Positions 30,408-41,600 of a stretch of DNA of 64,000 nucleotides are shown here, piece after piece. The translations under genes were made by a program, and so were the position numbers. This stretch comes from Lampris incognitus. Lineage: Eukaryota; Chordata; Actinopteri; Lampriformes; Lampridae. The notes beneath the pieces are model-generated. The model made no database searches. It saw only the letters and a program-made list of their open reading frames with translations, and was not told the origin of the DNA. Position 1 is the stretch's first letter. Every line of letters begins with the position of its first letter. The DNA lies in the NCBI RefSeq assembly GCF_029633865.1, contig NC_079219.1:57791069-57855068 (forward strand). The letters run 5' to 3'.

Positions 30408-31084
30408 CGCCAACCCGTGGCGCAGCAGGAGAACACGAGAAGGACTAATATCCCTCGCTGGTGGAGGAAGAGGAGGGATGGAGAGAGAGAGAGAGAGACA
30501 AGGAAATAAAGAAAGGTGGAGAAACGGGGTGGGTTTAGGAGGGGGAGAGGCATTTCAAAGGTTTGAAAACAGCGGGTATTCTAGGAAATGTGACTGTTTA
30601 AACACTGTTACTCGTGCACAGTACAGGCATTTAAACACCACACGACGTGACAAGGCCTTCCACTTCATACTCACACGCACACACACACGCACACACACAC
30701 TCACACACACACACCACCAACCAACAAATACTTCATCAAAACTGCCTCGGTTTGATGTCAATTCCTTAACTAGTTTGCCCTAAATTTGAAGAAAAGAGGG
30801 ATTAAAGTGGAAAAGTGGAGCGGGTGGTGGAGAGGACGTGGGAAGAGAGTGGCGCTGCTTCTGTTAGAGCTTTCCTCGCCGTAGTCGTGTGCCTTCCAGC
30901 CGCCCCACGGCTGTTTTGATATCTGCCTTTTAGCGCGTTTTTGTTTTCCATTGTGCCTTTTGTGCTTGCTACTAAAGAAAAACGAGGACGTGGTGAGGTG
31001 AGAATGAGACAGGTGAACGTGAGAGTGCATTTTTCTCCCCCCTGCGCCCCCCGATTTCCTGTCTATATGATTATGTGTCCACGC

Positions 31085-31131
31085 AGTTTAACCTCAAAGT
31101 CCCGGCGGCTCTTGGACTTTGAGGTTAAACT
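31085..31131 (+). other. Perfect 18-bp-stem hairpin downstream of cers2
   Basis: agtttaacctcaaagtcc (31085-31102) and its exact reverse complement (31114-31131) flank an 11-nt loop, cggcggctctt. If transcribed with cers2 it would fold into a stable stem-loop. It is too short for a standard pre-miRNA. Confidence 0.9.
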
Positions 31132-31202
31132 CTGAGATGACCAAGTGTGTGCAATAGGATTGTGTGTCTGCTGTCTCTGCCGTGTGTGAGGTCCTTCCCG
31201 GC

Positions 31203-32184
31203 GTAGGCTGCCTCTCTCTGCAGGGCCGGTCAGCAGAAGTGTAGGCTGCCTCTTTCTGCAGGGCCGGTCAGCAGAAGTGTAGGCCGCCTCTTTCTGCAGG
31301 GCCGGTCAGCAGAAGTGTAGGCCGCCTCTCTCTGCAGGGCCGGTCAGCAGAAGCGTAGGCCGCCTCTCTCTGCAGGGCCGGTCAGCAGAAGTGTAGGCTG
31401 CCTCTTTCTGCAGGGCCGGTCAGCAGAAGTGTAGGCCGCCTCTCTCTGCAGGGCCGGTCAGCAGAAGTGTAGGCTGCCTCTCTCTGCAGGGCCGGTCAGC
31501 AGAAGTGTAGGCCGCCTCTCTCTGCAGGGCCGGTCAGCAGAAGTGTAGGCTGCCTCTTTCTGCAGGGCCGGTCAGCAGAAGTGTAGGCTGCCTCTTTCTG
31601 CAGGGCCGGTCAGCAGAAGTGTAGGCTGCCTCTCTCTGCAGGGCCGGTCAGCAGAAGTGTAGGCCGCCTCTTTCTGCAGGGCCGGTCAGCAGAAGTGTAG
31701 GCTGCCTCTTTCTGCAGGGCCGGTCAGCAGAAGTGTAGGCTGCCTCTCTCTGCAGGGCCAGTCAGCAGAAGTGTAGGCTGCCTCTCTCTGCAGGGCCGGT
31801 CAGCAGAAGTGTAGGCTGCCTCTCTCTGCAGGGCCGGTCAGCAGAAGTGTAGGCTGCCTCTTTCTGCAGGGCCGGTCAGCAGAAGTGTAGGCTGCCTCTC
31901 TCTGCAGGGCCGGTCAGCAGAAGTGTAGGCTGCCTCTCTGCAGGGCCGGTCAGCAGAAGCGTAGGCTGCCTCTCTCTGCAGGGCCGTCAAGCAGAAGTGT
32001 AGGCTGCCTCTCTCTGCAGGGCCGGTCAGCAGAAGTGTAGGCTGCCTCTCTCTGCAGGGCCAGTCAGCAGAAGTGTAGGCTGCCTCTCTGCAGGGCCGGT
32101 CAGCAGAAGCGTAGGCTGCCTCTCTCTGCAGGGCCGTCAAGCAGAAGTGTAGGCTGCCTCTTTCTGCAGGGCCGGTCAGCAGAC
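31203..32184. repeat. 38-bp minisatellite, ~26 copies
   Basis: The unit gtaggctgcctctctctgca plus gggccggtcagcagaagt, with T/C and tct/ttt variants. Near 31926 and 31985 units lose 2 bp or swap ggtca to gtcaa, and this variant pair is itself repeated ~165 bp later. Each unit carries a pyrimidine run followed by CAG. Confidence 0.95.
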
Positions 32185-33369
32185 GAGCGTGACACAACCT
32201 GTTTTCAGTTAAGTTGCTTAAACGGTGAAAAAGAACAAATTTGATTTTTTTTTTTAATGTAAATTTTAATTAATTTCCTCTTGTCTTCAATTCTGTTAGA
32301 TTTCATTAAGCTTTAGTGGACACCTCTCCTTTTCCACATTGTGTTTGTGTGCCAATATATTTTGCCGGTTTCTGAATCACAAGAAACGTGTCCCTTTGGT
32401 TTGGAAGAGAGGTGGCATCTATGACCTTTTATTTCTTTTAATTTTTTTTTAATTTTCTTTCTACTTTTTTTTAAATGTCATATTGTTATCTTCTTAATCT
32501 GTGGCTTTACAATATAGATATGCCCTGCCTGCGAACACAGAGCGGTCCATGCCCACCCACCCACCCCCCGCTCCTCCCCGGAGGTCTATGAATTGTCGTG
32601 AGTCGTGTTTTTTGTCTTTTTCAAACTAAGGTCCAAGTAATTCGCAGGAGGTCCAGCGGATTTGATCCGCTTCTCAGCCGAGACCAATCTGAGCCAATTG
32701 TGGTCTCATTCCAGCTTGACACATGCAAAACGCCTGCCTCAGCCAGTAACGCTTCAGCTGCACGGCGGGATGAGGTTCACGCTCCTGCCCAGCCGAGCGT
32801 GCCGGTCCAAGTAGTGGGGGATAGCTCCGGGTCCCAGCGTACGGGTGGCGGACGGCGTTATCGCCGCTTCCCCGCCAGATCTGGTGGCGTGCTCGCACAT
32901 CTCTGATTTTCCTCCGAGCAGTTTGATCTAGATGAATCCTGGGCCACACTGACGATGCCACGATCCGCCCGCTGGAAAGGGATGACTCAGTAGATTGGAA
33001 TGGGACGAGTTAACCATGGCCTTTTTCTCTCCTTCTTCTTTTTTTCCAAATATGTGCTTGATTACTTGAGGACGTTGCCCACTTGCCTGGGTTCCATTAT
33101 CCCGGTTGGACGTACGTCGTCGTTTTGTTATGTCGGTTTGGAGAGTGATTTTGAGGTATGATTATCATGTATGAAACGGGTTTACAGTTTTATGTTCTTG
33201 TTTGGTGTTTATTCTTAAAGAGATGAAAGATTTTCAAATCAAGTGTCGAGGAGCTAACTTAATCATCCAGCTACCAGAAAAGTATGAGGAGTACGCAGGG
33301 CAGTTATAAAGCGGCGGGTGTTTTGCTGTTATGCTCTCAAATTGTCGTTAATGTCAAGTGCCTTATCTG
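32185..33369. other. cers2-arnt spacer or 3' UTR, unassigned
   Basis: T-rich tracts and moderately GC-rich stretches. No gene or recognised repeat. Confidence 0.35.
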
Positions 33370-33755
33370 TAATGTATGAAGCACCCTCTCTCACCACCCT
33401 TTAATACCCCCCCATCCCCATCCCCATCCCCATCCTCGTTCCTTTCTCCATTTCATCTCACAGAGTCCAACTTTGCATCCGAGTCCCCTCTTCTCACTGC
33501 CTCATGCCTCTGCTGCACCTCTCATCTTGCAAACCCTTCCCCCCCCGAACACGTGTTTCCATTCACGGCCCTTCAGACTCTAGCCCATTCCATGTCCATG
33601 TTTGTCTGTTGTTTACTGCCCCCCCCCCCGACCAACCAGCGAGCTCTCTCTCCCGGTGACGCAGAAGAAAGAAAAGTGCCCTAATTACAGTGTTATTTTT
33701 TTATTTTGTATTTTTTTTTTTTTGCGTTAAATGATGCCTAAGTATTGTTATTAAT

Positions 33756-33761
33756 AATAAA
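33756..33761 (+). terminator. cers2: Candidate distal polyadenylation signal of cers2
   Basis: AATAAA after a T-rich stretch. It is the last good signal before the next transposon-like repeat. Confidence 0.35.
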
Positions 33762-34221
33762 AGCCAAGATCATAAATCACAACCACAATTCAGCGTCCGT
33801 AGTTGTTTTTTTTTTTAATAACTTGATAACAACATCAGAAAATCAAATACCGATGTGTACGAGAGGAATGACACTCTCTCAATAAGTTGCAAATTAAATA
33901 ATGAATAGTAACAATACAAAAAATAAATAAAAATATTAAAATAAAAAAAAAAGAAAAGAATGAAACCATGAAATATGTTGTTAGTTTTGTGATTTTTACT
34001 GGGGAAATTGTCTGTGGTTGCTTAATGTTTTGATTTCCTTTGTTTCTTGCGTCACTTCCGTCAAACCGTGACGCGACACCTGTCTCGGAGCGCGTCTTTC
34101 CTGGACAAGACGCGATGCCGTGGATTAATGTGGCTTTAAAGCCGCTTTAGAGGCTTAATTTCTTGGCATGCCAACATATTTGCGTTAGTCGTTCATGATA
34201 TATAAGGTTTTAGTGCTTACC

Positions 34222-34990
34222 AGCAGCGGTGGGGAGTAACGCGTTACATTTACTCCGTTACATGTACTCGAGTACTTTTCACAATTCCGAGAGTGGTTGT
34301 TTTGCAGAATACCTCTTACGCGAGCACGTTTGTGATGAAATATTTGTACTTTTACTCCGTTACTTTGGGCTACTTGTACTGATACGTTGAATAATTCTTA
34401 TATTCAGCTGAGCTCACACTCAGCACAGCGATGTTACGACAGTGAGCGATAAGATACGGTAGCCTACCAGCCAATCACACACCGCAGGGTGACAGTCGTG
34501 TGCCCCGCCCCCCCTCCCTTCCACGACCCCTTCCCACGTAGTTCATGATTCACAGTCGAAGATGAACCACCTCCGCCTGGTGCGGGAGAAGACGGCGAGG
34601 CACGTGCACATCCTGGTCACACATCCAGGACCTGTTTGCGTTTCAACACACGCACACACACACGCACACGCACGCTGTAGATTGCGTCCATGCCTCTTCT
34701 TTGAGGATTCAGTGACAGTTTTGTTTTCTTGTTGTTGTTTACATTTGTCTGGTTCTGGATACGACGACGTTTACGATAAACTACATCTGTTCTTCCCTGT
34801 TGGCGCCCTGTTTGAATGTCATTGATGTCACAAATCGCATCTTAGGAAGTTACTCACTACTCGAGTAGTTTTTTTTTATGAGGTACTTTTTTTTTTACTC
34901 TCACTCGAGTAGCTATTTTTACAAGTACTCTTCACTTTTACTCGAGTAAATGTAATTATAAAGTAACGATACTTTTACTCGAGTGCCGTT
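34222..34990. mobile_element. Non-autonomous DNA transposon-like element
   Basis: The left end, cagcggtggggagtaacgcg followed by tactccgttacatgtactcg, is mirrored at 34855-34990 by repeated ctcgagta and aaatgtaattataaagtaac. This resembles the common fish ggtggggagtaac-type hAT termini. The exact right end is unclear; no transposase. Confidence 0.5.
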
Positions 34991-35019
34991 TTTGTTTCCT
35001 CCACCCGACGTCGCCTGGG

Positions 35020-35626
35020 GATAGGCCGAGGCAGAGGACGCCGTACAGAGTTCAGGCTTTAGCGGCCACGTGTGAGCGAAGTAACGCTGAAAGTTTGCCT
35101 CTCGGTCTTAACTCGCTTGTTTGTCCTCGGAAGCCCGTCGGGGCGGAGCCAACTCTGGATTTCCCACATCGTACGTCACGCGTCTCCGGCCTGAGTGACG
35201 TCCAATAGCACGCGGAGGGGACGGGTCGGCTGCAGCTAAAGCCTGTGTTGACTTGTGTACTGCCTGAACGAAAAGGAGGAGAGAAAAAAAAAAACAGAAA
35301 AAAAACCAACCCTACTGCCCGGACGCCATCTTGAATTAAAAGGGGGGTTTAAACCAGGGGGAAGCCAGAGAAGGGGGCCGCAGCAGCGGATGAGACGCGC
35401 CATCTCGTTATCTCACACGCGTCAAACCACCGCCCGACTGCCGAGTTCCGCGGGCCATGGCGCCGGGGGGCTGCTGCGCTAAATAAGAGCGGCCGAGTGA
35501 GGGGCACTGCCTGGGGGGTGGGGGTGGGGGGGGGAGCTGTTAGCGGCGGAGCTAGCGCGGCGGTGGGAGGATTGTTGTTTCCGCCGCTGAAGTTGCTGTG
35601 TTTTGTTTATGTTATTCGGCGCGGAC
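35020..35626 (+). promoter_or_regulatory. arnt: GC-rich arnt promoter and 5' UTR
   Basis: A CpG-rich stretch directly upstream of the arnt start. It shows a CRE-like tgacgtcc overlapping a CCAAT box (35202-35206), a YY1-like gccatcttg (35325-35333) and a TATA-less layout, typical of a broad housekeeping promoter. Transcription probably starts around 35250-35340, which is inference. Confidence 0.55.
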
Positions 35627-35645
35627 ATGGCCTCCACAAACCCAG
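35627..35645 (+). CDS. arnt: arnt coding exon 1 (residues 1-6)
   Basis: Encodes MASTNP and one base of the next codon, donor cccag|gtaaag. The ATG context gcggacATGg is strong. An in-frame ATG at 35609 has a weak context. Confidence 0.85.
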
Positions 35646-38600
35646 GTAAAGTCGCGCCGAAGTTCGGACCCTGATTTCGGGGGCGGGGGGCAGGGTCGCC
35701 CGACAGGCCGGGTCGCCCCCAGCGTCTCCTGCGCCCCGGCGAAAGTGTCACTCGCCTAAATATAGCGTGACAGCCTCGGCTAGCTTAGCAGCCGAGTTAG
35801 CCGGGCTAGCTTAGCAGCCGAGCTAGCAGCGGTTGCTCGGCGGTTTAACGTTAGCCTCGGCTAGCTTAGCAGCCGAGCTAGCAGCGGTTGCTCGGCGGTT
35901 TAACGTTAGCCTCGGCTAGCTTAGCAGCCGAGCTAGCAGCGGTTGCTCGGCGGTTTAACGTTAGCCTCGGCTAGCTTAGCAGCCGAGCCAGCAGCGGTTG
36001 CTCGGCGGTTTAACGTTAGCCTCGGCTAGCTTAGCAGCCGAGCTAGCAGCGGTTGCTCGGCGGTTTAACGTTAGCCGGGCTAGCTTAGCAGCCGAGCTAG
36101 CAGCGGTTGCTCGGCGGTTTAACGTTAGCCGGGCTAGCGGGCGATTGCGTAATTTAACCCCGTAGCGGACGTGCTAGCCAGCTAATGGAGGCTCGGCAGT
36201 TTGACAACTCGCCTGTGGTTTTTTGGCCAGCTTTCAAACCCCCAAAAACCCCAAATGTCTTGGAAGAAAACAACGTAGGCTAGCTGGGTAGCCACTGTTT
36301 TGGTCGATTGGCCATTTTTAGTTTTTATTTCCTGAATAAGGAAGGAAGCGTTGTATACAAGTCAGACCAATAGAATCGACTATAGAGCCTTTGCCAGGCT
36401 TAGCGTTAGCTTGAGGCTAGCAGTCGTAGCTACGATCTTGCCAGACTGCCTCTCAGACTGGGACACTATTGATATGGTAAATGGCTTGACTGCGTTTTCT
36501 CGGTGTGTCCTGCTATCCAGCCCTGTTTAGAGACCAGAATGTGTCACCAGGGCACTGAAAGAATCACCTGTCATTTGTGCTAATTGTGTTGTACATTTCT
36601 GTCTCTGTTATTAATAGATATACCAGATCCAAATCTGGGTACGGGGGCAAGTGGGACCCAGGCAACTGGTACGGGCGTTGTATCAAAAGGGACCAACAAA
36701 AGACGGGCTGCGTAAGTGTGTATATGTGTGTGTGTGTGTGGGTTTCAAAAGTGCACCTTTATCAGTATTCTGTTATATGTACTTGCTGATGTAACTCGCA
36801 TTTATTCTGGCAGTCAAACCATTGCTCCTATACTTGGGGCTCAGTGTGTGATGGCTGTGTTTTTACTGGTAATACCCACTTTATCTTGGTTACAGACTGA
36901 TTGTGTGGTTTGTCCATGCCTGTTCTTGTGTTGGACATGAATGAGAATGCTGAAGTGAAGCCACTACAAATGGGGTTTGTTTTTTGTTTTTTTGCTTCAC
37001 TCTGACAGGCCAGAATTTGACGATGATGAAGGAAGCAAACTCTTCAGGTACTTATGTTCACAATTCTTTCATAAACTGTGACTGGATTGTTAAGTGGCTG
37101 TTGGCTAACATCGGTGCTACTTGTCACACTATAGGCATCAAACCGTGTTTGTGCTTGTCTTTGCTTAGATGTGACGATGATACAGGAGGCTCAAACAATG
37201 ACAAGGAGCGCTTTGCTAGGTATGACAATGAATCAGAGGAAGATGTGTGTGTCTGTATGTGTGTGTGGGGGGCGTTATATGGATATAACAGTTACCCCCC
37301 CCCCTTGCTTCCCCTTTTTTTTTTTTCTCTGACGTTTCCTTCTTATCATCTGGGTAGTCATTTTGGGCACCTCTTTTAGTGGGTTGGTTTCATTTCCAGA
37401 GTTTTGCAGATAAGTAAAAGCTAGCCAGGTATGCCCTGTACAGCTCTGGATGGGTGCTTCTCCTGCTTGTTTTTATATCAATACTGAGTGCACTGTTCAT
37501 ATGCTATGCTATTCTGTCAGGGACCCAGGGCATTGTCATTTTGATATTACTTGGTTTTATTCCAAGCTTTTTCCCCACTTATTTTGATCTGTTTTGTGTC
37601 TGTTAGAATGGTATGCTTCCTTGCCCAAGGCAGTTGTTTATCTGTCTCATATCCCCACTGTGTTTTGTGTCACTAACCGCTACGCTGTATATGACTCAGG
37701 GACTCTAAGTCACATTTGGTAATCTGTTCCTCTTGAGCAACCCTCCTTTGTTTCTTTCTCTTTTTCTCCTTCTCTCTCTCAGGACATCTGAAGAGACCTT
37801 TTCTTTCGGCACTTGCTCTCTTTTATCACTTCCAACTGGCTTTGAAAGACCAGGCTCTTGCTTTCTCACTGTCATTTTTGGCAGATCATTGGCTACACGT
37901 TATTTTGTTTCATGCTCTCACTCTTTTTAAACCCCACCTCTCCCCAATCTGCATACTTACATTGCAACATTAACTCTGAACTCTACTCCATGTTGTCCAC
38001 CTGCCCGTCTGCCCCCCATCTCTTTCCCTTCTGTCCTCTCCATTTCTGCCTCCTTCCCTTCAACCCTCGCTCCAGGGAGAACCACAGTGAGATTGAGCGG
38101 CGGAGGCGGAACAAGATGACCGCTTATATCACAGAACTGTCTGACATGGTGCCCACCTGCAGTGCGTTGGCACGGAAACCAGACAAGCTGACAATCCTGC
38201 GAATGGCTGTGTCTCATATGAAGTCTCTGAGAGGGAGTGGTAACACCAATGCAGACGGGACATACAAACCGTCCTTCCTCACTGACCAGGTATTAAGATG
38301 AGATGGTGGTGTGGACATCGATGGAAGGCTTTTTTTTTATATATTAACTTTTCCAGCATTTCCTCTTGTCCTAGCTCCACCTCCTCTCTGCAGGGATGCA
38401 ATATCTGTCAAATAACCCTTGAGCAAGATACTTAACCCTACCTACTTAAGAGATGTCACACTAGTTTGCTTGTGTGGGATTAACCGAGTATATTAAATTG
38501 AGAAAACAATGAAATTGCACATATTAAAATAAAAAGGGGACATCATAGATCATTACATAGAGAAAAGCCTGGGGGGGGAATATCTGGGAAAGACATTTGA

Positions 38601-41600
38601 GATTTCTTTTTTTAACATAGACTTGCATCCTCTATCATAGCCTTCTAAACCTCAATGTTTGCCCCGCTATAGGAGCTGAAGCATCTGATCCTGGAGGCAG
38701 CTGATGGTTTCCTGTTTGTGGTGTCATGCGAGACTGGCCGTGTTGTTTACGTTTCTGACTCCCTCACACCCGTCCTTAATCAATCGCAGTCCGACTGGCT
38801 AGGCTCCTCCCTCTACGACCAGCTCCACCCAGATGACACAGAAAAGCTCAGGGAGCAACTCTCTACTACAGAGAATAACAACACAGGTATGAAATGAAAG
38901 GCTTCTAATGAGCTCATACTCACACAGCCACCACTTTATGGAATGTGTGTTGACATAAATTCACACAAGACTTAATTGACTGACGATATTTAATGTCATT
39001 TTTTTCAGATTCATGTATTTCATAACTAAACTTAGCACAAAAAGCAAGGAAATTTGTGTTTATTATTTCTTTGTTGTAACAATGCTTCTTGGCAATAAAT
39101 CTTATATCAAGCACCTGATAGTCAGCACCTGGGGTACCAGAAGCTCAAAACGAGTCAATAGCAACAGCAAAATAAGCTGTTTGGCATTGGCAGAGAAGAT
39201 TTGGCAAATTTTTCATGGGTGCAACCCACATACTCAGCTCTGCTGCTCATCCCAGAAATGCATGTTCCTTACAAATGTGGCACCATTTAAAAGGGGAATA
39301 AACAGGCTTTCCAACGGTATAAGATTTATTGCCAAGAAGCATTGTTACAACAAAGAAATAATCTACCAAACACACATTTCCTTACTTTTTGTGCTAAGTA
39401 TAGTTGGACAACACAATGTTCTCCTCAATGAAACAAAGCGGTGTTAAACACTGAAAGCAGAAAATGTGCATATAGTCTAATAAAGCACCAAGACTTATTC
39501 CCTTGTTGCTATGAGGAAATGTCCCACATCAACAGCCATAGCGGTTATTGACATGAGCTGGTTCAACCCACTCTTTCTTTCATTATCCTACAAGGGAGGA
39601 TGTTAGATCTGAAGACAGGAACTGTGAAGAAGGAAGGTCAGCAATCCTCAGTCAGGATGAGCATGGGAGCCCGTCGATCCTTCATCTGCAGAATGAGGTT
39701 ATAAACCCATTTATCTTTTTTTTTATAGCCATCTATCCATTTGCTGAAGCCACCAATCCATTAGTTATTATGACGTGCATGGATGTATGGATTTGCTATT
39801 TAATGTCATTTACTGTTGGTGTGTGTCTCTGCAGGTGTGGCTCATGTGCGGTGGAGCCCTTGTCTATGAACAGACTCAACTTCCTCAGGAATAGAAACAA
39901 GTGAGTTTAACCAAGCTATGGTTTTTTGTGTTGATCATCTACAGTGATAATCTGCAAGAAAGATAAATATCACAACCCGAGCTGCTAAATTTACTTGAGA
40001 ACTAACGGGTGTTCACATTATCATGCAAAAATTAAGCTCTTATGCTATGCATGCTTTGTGTTCATCCACTTCAATAGTGCTGTAGTCAGGGTTGCTTTTA
40101 TTCAAAACACCCAGCATCTCTCTGGGCTGCTATACTACAAGACAGAATGACACACTTTCTTCTTTTCAAATGTATTTTTTGGCCAGTCTATCATGTCAGG
40201 CAGCCTGTTGTATTATTTAACAAACAGGGTCATGATTACCTGTTGCGCTGTTCAGAAAACTATGAAAGGTACACGCTCTGCTTTTTTCCATGTTTAATCA
40301 TGTTTGTAAAGTCACATGGTTAGTATCATTATTGGCAGCATGATCAAAGGTCATCACATAGGCGTTTCAGTCTCACCTGTAGTGGCCAACTTGTATATGG
40401 AGGAAGTGGAAAAGGGTTCCGATGTCCTATGCAGGGACACCTCCTAGCCATTGGTTCAGCTTTGTGGACGACACCTGGGTAAAAATTAAATCTCAAGACA
40501 TACCACATTTCACTGACTATATTAACTCTGTGGACAACCACATCAAGTTCACCAGGGAGGATGTGAAAAGTGACAGGTTAGCCTTCTTAGACTGAAATTG
40601 CAATTGGTGAAGGGGGACATTTGATTGCTGATATTTACTGTAAACCAACACATACTGATCAGTACTTAAGGTTGGACTTTCATCATCCACTGGAGCACAA
40701 ACTAGGAGTCACCAGGACGCTGTACCACCAAGCTGACGTCCCCACCGAGACAGCGGCTGGGGAAGGGGTGAAATCCCACATTAAACAGGCCCTGGTTAAG
40801 TGTGGTTATCCTAATTGGGCGTGTGTCAAAGCCAGGAAGATGCCCAAACAGTGTACCAGCTGATCAAAGAGAGGAGAAGGACAACAGCTGTCCTAAGTGT
40901 AAACCAGTGGTGATTCCGTATGTGGCGAGAGTTTCAGAACAGTTGAGACCTGTATTTTCCAAACACCAGGTCACAGTTGCTTTCAAACCTCAAAACACGC
41001 TGCGCCAGAAATTGGTTCACCCCAAGAATCGGGTCCCCCGACACAAATAGCAATATAGTGTACGCTGTCAAGTGCAGGGAGGATTTCCGTGACTTGTACA
41101 TCAGGGAAACCAAACAAATGTTGGCCAAGAGGATGGCACAACACAGAATAGCTAACACGTCAGGCCAGGGCTTCGCAGTCTACACCATCTACAGGCCAGT
41201 GGACAATCTTTCAAGGATGGGGATGTGCACATCCTTGATAGGGAAGAACGCTGGTTTGAAGAGGGAGTCAAAGAGGCCATCTATGTGTAGAGGGAGTGAC
41301 CATCCCTGAACCAAGGGGGGGGGGGGGCTGAGAATACATCTGTTGCCTTCGTACAGTGCTGTGATTGCAGCTATTCCGCTATTCCCCAATCCTCTGTGAA
41401 TAATACACATGGCCATTGTAACTCTTAATTAATGGTCACGGCAATTTGTATATTAAACCGATTGTTGTTCGGTCGTTATGCAGTTGTGCTATTTATAAGG
41501 GTGGGGATACCTGCAGTCAGTTGAGACTGAAGAAGTCACTTAGATGAGCGAAGAAATGTTTCTTCCAATAAACGTTGTGTCCAGATGAACGAATTCAACT

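Larger units (their letters stand above)
30408..33761 (+). other. cers2: cers2 3' UTR / downstream region
   Basis: Follows the cers2 stop. An early AATAAA lies at 30505-30510 and a later one at 33756-33761, so the transcript may be short (~100 nt) or long (~3.3 kb); the choice needs transcript data. It holds a (CA)n run (30670-30712), a perfect hairpin (31085-31131), the 38-bp minisatellite (31203-32184) and T-rich stretches. No other gene is supported in the interval. Confidence 0.45.

Noticed and set aside
37220-37245. Extended arnt exon 4 (extra acidic residues, donor at 37246)
   Set aside because: It would be out of phase with the bHLH exon and meet a stop at once.
37733-37930. Extra arnt exon in intron 4
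   Set aside because: A good acceptor-like site but no donor, no homology to ARNT and no frame continuity.
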